Part shown: positions 1 through 5,140 of the stretch, piece by piece | How positions within the stretch are numbered: the stretch's first letter is position 1 | Layout of the letters: each line of letters begins with the position of its first letter | Assembly (NCBI GenBank): GCA_031267005.1 | Contig: JAIRZX010000285.1 | Location: forward strand, 1-5,140 | DNA from: Deltaproteobacteria bacterium | Lineage (GTDB): Bacteria > Desulfobacterota > Desulfarculia > Adiutricales > Adiutricaceae | Length of the DNA: 5,140 nucleotides | Reading direction: 5' to 3' | The notes under the pieces: generated by a model | Told to the model about the DNA's origin: nothing | Database searches by the model: none | Seen by the model: the letters and a program-made list of their open reading frames with translations, nothing else | Program-made: the position numbers and the translations under genes

Positions 1-65
1 GCCGCTAAGCCCGCCGCCCCCGCCGCCGCTAAGCCCGCCGCCCCCGCCGCCGCTAAGCCCGCCGC
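1..65 (+). repeat. 24-bp in-frame tandem repeat coding AAKPAAPA
   Basis: Two perfect 24-bp copies (1-24 and 25-48) are followed by 17 matching bases of a third (49-65). The array probably continues left of the window. Each unit encodes eight residues in frame, so changes in copy number lengthen or shorten the linker of the SPOR protein without breaking it. Confidence 0.9.
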
Positions 66-408
66 AGCCGACCCCGACCCCGTGGCTGCCCTCCAGGCCC
101 GCCGGGGCCAGGCGCCCACTCCGGCCCCGTCGGCCGCGCCCCAGGACGAAACCGTCTACTGGCCCTCCGCCCCCGCAGGCACGGGCCAGTACACCGGCCA
201 GATAGCCTCCCCCACGTCCGAGAAGGAGGCCAGGGCCGTCGCGGAGCGCTACCGCAAGCAGGGCTTCGACGCCTACTACTACGCCACCGGCAAGGGCCGC
301 TTCCCCACCAGGGTGGGCCGCTACCAGAGTTCCAAGGAGGCCGAGGACGCGCAGTCTAAACTCGTGGCGGCCGGGGCCAAGGGCCCTTACGTCTCCAAGC
401 TGAACTGA
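1..408 (+). CDS. SPOR-domain protein, C-terminal part (5' end outside window)
   Basis: The reading frame is open from base 1 to the TGA at 406-408, giving 135 codons, so the true start lies upstream. In the visible part, residues 1 to about 22 are Ala/Lys/Pro repeats (unit AAKPAAPA). Residues 23 to about 55 are a Pro/Ala-rich linker, and about 63-134 form a SPOR domain: GQYTGQIAS strand, SEKEARAVAERYRKQGF helix, DAYYYA strand, GRFPTRVGRY strand, SSKEAEDAQSKL helix, and a final GPYVSKL strand. SPOR domains bind glycan strands stripped of stem peptides, usually at the division septum. Family proteins often have a single N-terminal membrane anchor followed by a flexible periplasmic linker, which fits this linker, but the anchor is not visible here. 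The GTG at 82 is unlikely to be the start because the same frame continues through the repeat upstream. The specific protein (FtsN-like, DamX-like or other) cannot be told from this fragment. Confidence 0.88.
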   Translation, partial: AAKPAAPAAAKPAAPAAAKPAAADPDPVAALQARRGQAPTPAPSAAPQDETVYWPSAPAGTGQYTGQIASPTSEKEARAVAERYRKQGFDAYYYATGKGRFPTRVGRYQSSKEAEDAQSKLVAAGAKGPYVSKLN

Positions 409-419
409 GCCGGTCACCC

Positions 420-437
420 CTCCGCCGGAACGCGGAG
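420..437 (+). other. Small GC-rich hairpin 12 bases after the SPOR gene stop
   Basis: CTCCGC (420-425) pairs with GCGGAG (432-437) around a six-base loop. It lies where a transcription terminator would be expected, but no T-run follows, so it is not a canonical intrinsic terminator. A second short inverted repeat, AACGAT...ATCGTT, follows around 446-468. Confidence 0.25.
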
Positions 438-686
438 CCTCACGGAACGATGCGCCTCATGGATCGTTGAGCGATACGGAACGAGGTGCCGCGCGGACCG
501 GAACGCCTATCTCGCAAGCCTCGCCATCGGGGCGTTGCACGCCGGAAACCGGCGGGAGCCTCGCGCGAATTAAGGCAAATCAGCTCCGCCGCGTCACGGA
601 CCGGAATAAGCGCACCTGAACCCGGGCGTTCAGCGGGCGCACGACAAGCCGCGCTCCATCCCGGCGCACCGGAAGCTGCTGGTCCT

Positions 687-722
687 GAAAGCCTGACACG
701 CCATGAAAGCCTGACACGCCAT
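687..722 (+). repeat. Perfect 18-bp tandem duplication
   Basis: Two identical adjacent copies of GAAAGCCTGACACGCCAT occupy 687-704 and 705-722. No gene is recognised around them. The unit is not a multiple of a coding repeat in any known gene here and may be a recent slippage or repair duplication. Confidence 0.9.
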
Positions 723-896
723 AAGTTGCGCGTTTCTATTAACTGGCATACCACAAATTGACAGCAACGGAAGCCGGGCAAGTCTGCAACCGCCGCTCCG
801 GAAGGAGGACGTCCCCGCTTCCGGGCGTCCCTGAAACCGGGTTTGCCGGCAGCCGGTAGTTCCCGAAACCTGTCGTGCCGATCAACTGGACGAAGA

Positions 897-928
897 CGAA
901 GAAGATAATCTGTGCGAAGAAGATAATC
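897..928 (+). repeat. 14-bp direct repeat with 18-bp period
   Basis: CGAAGAAGATAATC occurs at 897-910 and again at 915-928, separated by TGTG, so the period is 18 bp as in the 687-722 duplication. It lies just before the first recognisable umuC sequence. Confidence 0.88.
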
Positions 929-943
929 CGCGTTCCCCATCTC

Positions 944-1724
944 GAGCTCGGGTCCGCCCGCCACGAAGAATGCCTGGAGGCCACCGCCCCGGAGGACGTC
1001 TGGGGGGGGTGGGCCGCCGCGGCGGCGCGAAGCTGAGGGCCAGGGGAGTGGACAACCCGCGCAGGCTCCGAGACGTGGATCCGGCGGACGCAAGGAAGCT
1101 ACTGACCGTCGCCGGGCAGAGGACGGTCATGGAGCTGCGCGGGACGCAGTGCGTGACCCAGGATTTGGAGCCGTAGCCCCGCAGGACCATGATCTCCAGC
1201 AGGAGCATCGAGGCCAAGGCGAATACCTTGGCCGACCTGAGGGAGGCCTTGGCGTGGCACGCGTCCGCTGCCGCCCGCCTCCGGCGCGAAGGGCTCCGGC
1301 CGGCGGGATCTCGGTGTTCCTGGAAACCGGCTACCATGCCGGCGCCCCCCCTTCGACACGGGGGCTTCCGCAACTCTGGCCCCTCCCGCCGCGTCCAACA
1401 CGGAACTCGCCGCAGCGGCCGCGGAGGCGCTCAGGGCTTGCTTCTGGCCCGAGCCCCGCTACGCCAAGTGCGGGGTGATCCTCTACGAGATGGTGTCCCG
1501 CGAGGAGGCGGACGCGGGCCCGGGCGGCCCCTTCCACGAAGAACCGGACCCGCGCTCCGAAGGGCTCATGCGGGCCCAGGACGCCATAAACGCCAAGCAC
1601 GGCAAAGGCTCCATACGCCTGCTTTCCGAAGGGGGGGGCCGATCCCTCCTGGGCCATGCGCCGCCGGAGGCTCTCCCCCGTGTCGACCACGGACTGGAGG
1701 GGGCTCCCGTGCGTGAAGGCCTGA
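944..1724 (+). pseudogene. umuC: Decayed umuC: C-terminal remnant of DNA polymerase V catalytic subunit
   Basis: Stitching frames gives a long match to the C-terminal ~235 residues of UmuC, the Y-family translesion polymerase of the SOS response. Pieces in order: EECLEATAPEDVWG (to 1006), then VGRRGGAKLRARGVDNPRRL (from 1009), with VAGQRTVMELRG matching the conserved ERTVRELRG region. A TAG at 1174-1176 replaces a residue in EPxPRRTMISSRS. The frame runs on through LADLREALAWHASAAARLRR to about 1305, then ISVFLETGYHAGAP (1308-1345), then ASATLAPPAASNTELAAA and PRYAKCGVILYEM (about 1355-1500), DPRSEGLMRAQDAINAKHGK, and finally WAMRRRRLSPVSTTDWRGLP to TGA at 1722-1724. Frame changes fall at 8 G (1002-1009), GGG (1305-1307), 7 C (1345-1351) and 8 G (1631-1638). 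The N-terminal ~185 residues with the catalytic palm are absent. The clamp-binding QLNLF of E. coli UmuC has no equivalent; GPGGPF stands there. The left boundary is approximate. Confidence 0.9.
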
Positions 1725-2105
1725 GGACCTGAGCCCGCCGGGGCAGTCCGTAGCCGTGAGGGGGCCGCCATGGACCGCGAGGGACATCCCGGGCCAGGCC
1801 TCCCGTTGCCAAAGTGTTCGGCGCTTGGATCGGCGATTGGAGCCGCATTCGGCTTTCAGGGGCGAACTTTTCCGGGAAGAACCGGGAAAATGATTCCGTT
1901 GCGAAAAACCTGGCCGCTAAGCTGTCCCAGCGCATGCTTTCCCGCGAAAATCCCTTAAGGCTGACCTGCCGCTTGACGCGGGAGCCCGGCGTAAGGCGGC
2001 GCGCCCTTTTTAGAGCCTCAGCCTCGCCTCTGTCCCAAGGCAGGGATCTGAAAGCCCGCGCCTTGAGAGTGGAAGGCCAGCAACATAGGCCGACTCGGTA
2101 GCTAT

Positions 2106-2599
2106 GGTATCCGTTCACGGGGAAGAAGACCGCATACCCCTCTGATCTCGGTCTACTTCCCTTATAACCCATGGCCGCCTACTGCCTTACCCATGACCGC
2201 CTCCCCCTGCTCAAGGACCACAACCCGTCTGCCGCAAGAAAGCCTCACTCTGCCCCCGGTCCGCCCTTAACTTAACTCTCGAACCCCGCTATCGCCTGAC
2301 CAAAGCTCGACTCCAGCCTGCCACAGGTCCGCCCCACCCTCTGAGCCCGTAAACGGATACTAATGTTAGTATCAGTCCAGAATCCGTCCAGTATCCGTTC
2401 ATGAGAAAGCGGGCAACTCCCTCCATGTCCTCCCGTGTCCCGCCTTCGGCTATCTGACCGCCTCGGCTTCCCCGCTACCACCCTCTTTTGGGCCCGGACC
2501 GCCTCCTCCCCTGCCTCACGGCTGTTCTCTTTCCGCATCGCCCGGCCTTCCGGACTGTTTCCACCAGGCACCTTGCCTCTCTTCCCATGAACAGATACT
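2106..2599. repeat. Two adjacent inverted-repeat pairs, possible MITE-like elements
   Basis: Outlying copies of the same motif are GGTATCCGTTC (2106-2116, plus) and GAACAGATACT (2589-2599, reading AGTATCTGTTC on minus). Similarity extends past the 11-mer: GTATCCGTTCACGGGG after 2107, GTATCCGTTTACGGG on minus ending the first unit, GTATCCGTTCATGAG at 2391, and GTATCTGTTCATGGG on minus ending the second. The four copies thus form two inward-facing pairs, about 2107-2360 (254 bp) and 2391-2598 (208 bp). Both have GTATC at the outer tips, the geometry of terminal inverted repeats. The interiors share loose similarity, such as GCTATC-CTGACC-CTCG-CTCC near 2290 and 2450. No transposase is present and no clear target-site duplication is seen, so the MITE reading is an inference. 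Confidence 0.45.
2351..2400. repeat. Array of 11-bp motifs: one inverted plus three tandem direct copies
   Basis: Three head-to-tail 11-mers lie at exact 11-bp spacing: AGTATCAGTCC (2368-2378), AGAATCCGTCC (2379-2389) and AGTATCCGTTC (2390-2400). Just left is an inverted copy, AAACGGATACT (2351-2361), which reads AGTATCCGTTT on the minus strand. GATACTAA/TTAGTATC (2356-2363/2366-2373) forms a perfect 8-bp palindrome arm pair with a two-base centre, and AACGGATACT/AGTATCCGTT (2352-2361/2390-2399) is a perfect 10-bp inverted pair. Eleven bases is close to one helical turn, so the three direct copies would present the same DNA face, as operator or iteron arrays do. No regulated gene or replication protein is seen next to it, so function is unassigned. 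Confidence 0.75.
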
Positions 2600-2847
2600 G
2601 CGACCGGAGTCAGGTTCCCCGACCGGCGCAGGCCCGGAAGCCCCGGACCGGGACGCGTCCTGGACCGCTCCAGCGGCATAAACGGCAGATGCCTGCAGCC
2701 CCGCCCGAAACAGACAGCCCGATGCCGCCGGAGCCCACGAGGAGAGCAGGGGCCCAGGATGCGCTGACCCTCGGGCCTCGGGCATGTCCGCCCTCCTCCG
2801 AGTAGAGGATGGGAATCCTTGCCGAAAATCCGTTGATATGTCCTGGC

Positions 2848-4731
2848 TTATTCCTGCGCAGAAGGGGCCCTGGAATCCGGTGAGTCTGGCTCCGTCTTTC
2901 CCTCTTCCGCTAGGTTGTGAGGCCTTGGTTCCATAATTGTTATGGAATTACAGTCTACATTGAAAAATCTAAACCTGCAGTGTGTCCATCCGAAAATGGC
3001 TACGGCGCATGCGCGAACCTCATTAGCCTTTTTGTAGAATGGTATTAGGTATCTCTTTGTCATTATCTGGCTAGCAGCAGAGGCAATGCCGTCTTTCAGA
3101 CTTTTCTTCACGTAATCTGGTGGATCTGGGAACATGGGCATCGTGGCACCGGATGCCGGCTCATTTTCCAACTTGACCACTTTTTCGTCTCGTTTCTGTC
3201 TGTCGTGCTTGATTTCCACGACAACAACGAAACCAGACGGAGAATTATAGATAAGATCCGGTCTCCCGTCCCCGGAATGTTGTTCCAGTTTCGAGTAGTC
3301 TCCTTTAACCTTCAGCAGGAAAAAAAGCAACGTCTGGTAGGTACATTCGTTCTGTATCTTCAGTGTCTGTGCTGATTCACCAAGAAAAGATGAAAATATT
3401 CTTGAACATTCTTCTTCATCTGAAGCTTCGAACGCGTCAGTAAAATTACCATATTTTTCACTAATGGATCCCTTGAAGCCTGGGAAAGGTGAATCCATTT
3501 CGATGAAATCATGTGCAATTGCGTAGGCTATCTCGTTGTTGGGATATTTTAACGTGTACTTTTTTTTATTCATTTTTTTGTTAACTATTTTATCTATGGT
3601 GAGATAACCTGTGTGAAACAGGAACGATGCCGGGTTAATATCATTTAACGACTTGACAGGGTCGAAGTTGTCGATGCTAAGATTCCCGGAAAAGATGTCA
3701 GTTACCGTATTGGATATGCTCCTGAACGTGTGTGTGACAAGAGAAGATCCAGATTCGTACCAATGATTGTCAAAGTCAAAGTATTTTAAACATTTTGAAA
3801 TTGAATAAGGATTGAATATTTTTAATTTTGAATCCCATGTATAGCCATCATACCAAGACTCAAGTTCATCCATAAAATTATTAAATGTAGTACCCTGTTC
3901 AAAATAACCAGTATCAATAAGATACGAAAGTGCTTCCGTTATGTGGGGAGAAAAATTACAAATAATCTCGTCTTTTGTAAAACCGCAAATGCCAGAATAA
4001 TTAGTATTTAGTGAAAGGTCCACTATGTTGTTCATGCCGGAAAAAAGCGATAGTTGCTTGAATTTTGAGATGCCAGTAATTAATGTGAATCGCAACTTGC
4101 TTTCACAATCTTTTACGGCGCTGTAGAACTGATAAAGAATTTTACGTATCGCTTCCGTTGATTTATCATCGTTAATGTTGCCAAGGAGGGGGAAGTCGTA
4201 TTCGTCGACAAGAAGAACTACGTTCATGGGGTCTCTTTCATAACTTGCACTCCCGTCAGTCTGGCAACGTTGTTGGCGGGTAGACAAGTCAATGATAATA
4301 TTGTCTATGTCCGTGACAGTTCTGGCCGGCTCAACAGATAGACCATGAAACTTGGCCTCTTTGTTTAGCTTGTCAAGCATTTTGGCCTCGAACTGGGACG
4401 GCTCCAGCGGGACGCCGCCAAACGAGAGCCTGATGACCGGACAAGTCTCCCAGCGGTAATCTGAGCCGTCCCTGCCGATTTCCATGTCCCTGAAAAGCTC
4501 CCTCCTTCCCTCGAATATGTTCTGGATAGTGTCAAGCAGTAGGGTCTTGCCGAACCTCCTGGGCCTCGCGAGGAAGTACATACGGTCCGGGTCGTCCAGG
4601 AGCCTGCGGATCATCTCCGTCTTGTCCACGATCACGGCGTTTTTCGTGGCAAACTGACTGAAGACGGCCGTGTCCGTCAGTACCGGCCTGGGCTTATGGC
4701 CTCCATTCTTCTCGTCGCCGTTTCCGTCCAT
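2848..4731 (-). CDS. AAA-ATPase-like protein with C-terminal PD-(D/E)XK nuclease-like domain
   Basis: The protein is 627 residues and matches the layout of the AAA-ATPase_like (PF09820) plus PDDEXK_9/DUF1703 (PF08011) family. Residues 30-40 give the typical NAVIVDKTEMI lead-in. ARPRRFGKT (55-63) is the family's Walker A variant. VVLLVDEYDFPL (171-182) is Walker B with D176/E177. LITGISKF (217-224) is the conserved sensor-like segment. At the C-terminus, GDGRPDLIY (487-495) and VVVVEIKHD (502-510) supply D492, E506 and K508 of a PD-(D/E)XK active site, followed by SQIMTKRY. Both catalytic centres look intact. Family function is not established; mobile-element or defence roles have been suggested. 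The start at 4731 is chosen for its Shine-Dalgarno and because the 106 upstream codons in frame show no family similarity. The 5' part is GC-rich, but codons in the middle are strongly AT-rich, hinting at transfer or recombination. No partner gene is adjacent. Confidence 0.9.
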   Translation of the reverse strand: MDGNGDEKNGGHKPRPVLTDTAVFSQFATKNAVIVDKTEMIRRLLDDPDRMYFLARPRRFGKTLLLDTIQNIFEGRRELFRDMEIGRDGSDYRWETCPVIRLSFGGVPLEPSQFEAKMLDKLNKEAKFHGLSVEPARTVTDIDNIIIDLSTRQQRCQTDGSASYERDPMNVVLLVDEYDFPLLGNINDDKSTEAIRKILYQFYSAVKDCESKLRFTLITGISKFKQLSLFSGMNNIVDLSLNTNYSGICGFTKDEIICNFSPHITEALSYLIDTGYFEQGTTFNNFMDELESWYDGYTWDSKLKIFNPYSISKCLKYFDFDNHWYESGSSLVTHTFRSISNTVTDIFSGNLSIDNFDPVKSLNDINPASFLFHTGYLTIDKIVNKKMNKKKYTLKYPNNEIAYAIAHDFIEMDSPFPGFKGSISEKYGNFTDAFEASDEEECSRIFSSFLGESAQTLKIQNECTYQTLLFFLLKVKGDYSKLEQHSGDGRPDLIYNSPSGFVVVVEIKHDRQKRDEKVVKLENEPASGATMPMFPDPPDYVKKSLKDGIASAASQIMTKRYLIPFYKKANEVRACAVAIFGWTHCRFRFFNVDCNSITIMEPRPHNLAEEGKTEPDSPDSRAPSAQE

Positions 4732-4739
4732 TGTCCTTG

Positions 4740-4745
4740 CCTCCC
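4740..4745 (-). promoter_or_regulatory. Shine-Dalgarno deciding the start of the ATPase/nuclease gene
   Basis: On the minus strand GGGAGG lies eight bases before the ATG at 4731-4729. It is a strong match to the 16S anti-Shine-Dalgarno at normal spacing and supports this start over the in-frame ATG 318 bases further upstream at 5049. I could not identify a convincing promoter above it. Confidence 0.75.
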
Positions 4746-4811
4746 ACGCGGCATAGATAGCCGAGACAGTCTGGCACATGCTAACAGGCCGCGCCGCGCA
4801 CGTCAACCGAT

Positions 4812-4835
4812 GCCGGGGCAGGGCAACTGCCCGGC
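4812..4835. other. GC-rich hairpin upstream of the ATPase/nuclease gene
   Basis: GCCGGGGCAG (4812-4821) pairs with CTGCCCGGC (4827-4835) with a single bulged G and a five-base loop. It lies about 80 bases upstream of the gene start, in the 5' flank on the minus strand. It could be a REP-like palindrome, a terminator stem without a T-run, or chance in GC-rich DNA. Confidence 0.35.
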
Positions 4836-4907
4836 TTGCGGCCCGGGGGAGGCGGCGGCAAAAGAACCGCCTACGCCGCGCTCCCGCCTCCCCCGACCGG
4901 CTCAACA

Positions 4908-5080
4908 TGTGCTGGGCGTTCATCGGCAAGCTCCCCGGAACGGTGCCGCAGGGATGGTACTTCCAGTCCACCGGTGGGCTGGCTCTCGCTTTGGACGCCT
5001 CCGTGAAGAACCACGACGGCAAACCCGAGGAGTACGTCCGGAGTGCCATGAAGGTGAAGAGAACCCCAGCTCCGGAATAA
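4908..5080 (+). pseudogene. Coding-like C-terminal remnant of an unidentified gene
   Basis: The plus-strand frame ending at TAA 5078-5080 reads like real protein from about residue MCWAFIGKLPG onward, through PQGWYFQSTGGLALALDA, VKNHDGKPEEYVRSAM and KVKRTPAPE. Codon third positions are overwhelmingly G or C, as expected for a GC-rich host, and amino-acid composition is balanced. Upstream in the same frame (4778-4907) the translation becomes Arg/Ala-rich and unconvincing. The ATG at 4908 has no Shine-Dalgarno. I therefore read this as the tail of a gene whose 5' part has been lost, or less likely a small intact gene of 57 codons. I do not recognise the family. It is divergent from and upstream of the ATPase gene. 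Confidence 0.4.
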
Positions 5081-5083
5081 ACT

Positions 5084-5121
5084 GGCGAACTTCTGCGATT
5101 GAGGCGAACTTCTGAGATTGA
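5084..5121 (+). repeat. 19-bp tandem duplication, one mismatch
   Basis: GGCGAACTTCTGCGATTGA (5084-5102) is followed directly by a copy (5103-5121) differing only at C5096/A5115. It starts four bases after the stop of the remnant at 4908-5080. Further copies could lie beyond the right edge. Confidence 0.88.
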
Positions 5122-5140
5122 ACAGTAGGGTGAGATGCCT

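Larger units (their letters stand above)
409..943. other. Gene-free stretch between the SPOR gene and the umuC remnant
   Basis: I see no recognisable gene on either strand. The open frames here are Arg/Pro/Gly-rich and look like by-products of GC-rich DNA. The umuC N-terminal half expected before the remnant was sought in all forward frames and not found. The stretch contains two 18-bp-period tandem duplications and an AT-richer island at about 720-765. That island holds a perfect TTGACA at 758-763, but without a good -10 element at suitable spacing. Confidence 0.6.
1725..2847. other. Gene-free region carrying the 11-bp motif copies
   Basis: No recognisable gene is present on either strand in over 1.1 kb. 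The longest plus-strand frame (1814-2101) has no family resemblance, no Shine-Dalgarno and a GTG start, so I do not call it. An imperfect hairpin (TTTTCCGG at 1868-1875 against CCGGGAAAA with one bulge) is present but no T-run follows. From 2106 to 2599 the region is organised by the repeat family described separately. The plus strand there is strongly C-rich over G: I count 54 C and 18 G in 2161-2280. Confidence 0.6.

Noticed and set aside
409..573. Frame continuing after the SPOR stop, open to TAA 571-573, ending in NAYLASLAIGALHAGNRREP
   Set aside because: It reads somewhat like protein, but there is no start codon with a Shine-Dalgarno and no family match I can name. A 54-codon open stretch is common in GC-rich DNA.
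758..790. TTGACA promoter -35 box
   Set aside because: It is a perfect hexamer, but no acceptable -10 lies 16-18 bases downstream and no intact gene follows.
440..1093. 217-codon minus-strand open frame
   Set aside because: It overlaps the umuC remnant antisense, is dominated by Arg/Pro/Gly, and shows no domain or ribosome-binding site.
1814..2101. 95-codon plus-strand frame with a GTG start
   Set aside because: There is no Shine-Dalgarno and no recognised motif, and the second half is Arg-rich. It could be a remnant but evidence is too thin to call.
1483..2172. 229-codon minus-strand open frame
   Set aside because: It runs antisense to the umuC C-terminus and into gene-free DNA, with no recognisable motif; best explained as a GC-rich shadow frame.
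2262..2300. tRNA T-arm-like GGGGTTCGAGAG on the minus strand
   Set aside because: The flanking bases do not form the T-stem (GGGG would need CCCC but GTTAA follows), and no anticodon arm or acceptor stem is present.
2106..2599. CRISPR array
   Set aside because: Repeat units are 11 bp, occur in both orientations, and are either adjacent or hundreds of bases apart, unlike regular 25-40 bp repeats with equal spacers. No cas gene is present.
4745..4800. Possible promoter for the ATPase gene (TTAGCA / TATCTA on the minus strand)
   Set aside because: Both hexamers are poor matches and the spacing of 19 bases is long; not supportable from sequence alone.
4732..5049. A 106-codon N-terminal extension of the ATPase/nuclease frame starting at ATG 5049
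   Set aside because: The extension is Arg/Ala-rich without family similarity and runs antisense to the more protein-like plus-strand remnant. A strong Shine-Dalgarno precedes the ATG at 4731.

Overview
The window is GC-rich DNA (about 70% GC near the left end) with low coding density. Only two genes look intact or edge-truncated: a SPOR-domain protein tail at the left edge and a long minus-strand ATPase/nuclease-like gene on the right. Together they cover about 2.3 kb of 5.1 kb. The rest is decayed or non-coding. A SPOR cell-division/envelope protein points to a Gram-negative type of bacterium. The strong GC bias and the AAA-ATPase-like/PD-(D/E)XK gene would fit a Desulfovibrio-like or other deltaproteobacterial lineage, but this is a weak guess. 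The decayed umuC and long gene-free stretches suggest a genome, or a genomic region, undergoing reduction.

Layout: (1) 1-408, plus strand: C-terminal 135 codons of a protein with an Ala/Pro/Lys-rich linker built from a 24-bp tandem repeat, ending in a SPOR domain. (2) 409-943: no recognisable gene, but two short tandem duplications, each with an 18-bp period. (3) 944-1724, plus strand: a decayed umuC (Y-family DNA polymerase V catalytic subunit). It keeps only about the C-terminal 55% and is broken by four frame changes at or next to G or C runs plus one in-frame TAG. (4) 1725-2847: no gene. It holds six copies of an 11-bp motif close to AGTATCCGTTC. Three copies are head-to-tail at exact 11-bp spacing next to an inverted copy, and two outlying copies lie 230-250 bp away on each side. 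The copies also form two inward-facing inverted pairs that resemble small MITE-like elements. (5) 2848-4731, minus strand: a 627-residue AAA-ATPase-like protein with a C-terminal PD-(D/E)XK nuclease-like domain. Its start is fixed by a good Shine-Dalgarno. Its 5' part is GC-rich like the neighbourhood while its middle is very AT-rich (20-22% GC over counted 60-base lines). (6) 4732-5140: a hairpin, a short plus-strand coding-like remnant (4908-5080), and a 19-bp tandem duplication at the right edge.

No operon or multi-gene system is visible. The ATPase/nuclease-like gene stands alone. The items that best repay a second look are the 11-bp motif array at 2351-2400 with its outlying copies, the mosaic composition of the ATPase gene, and the umuC wreck.
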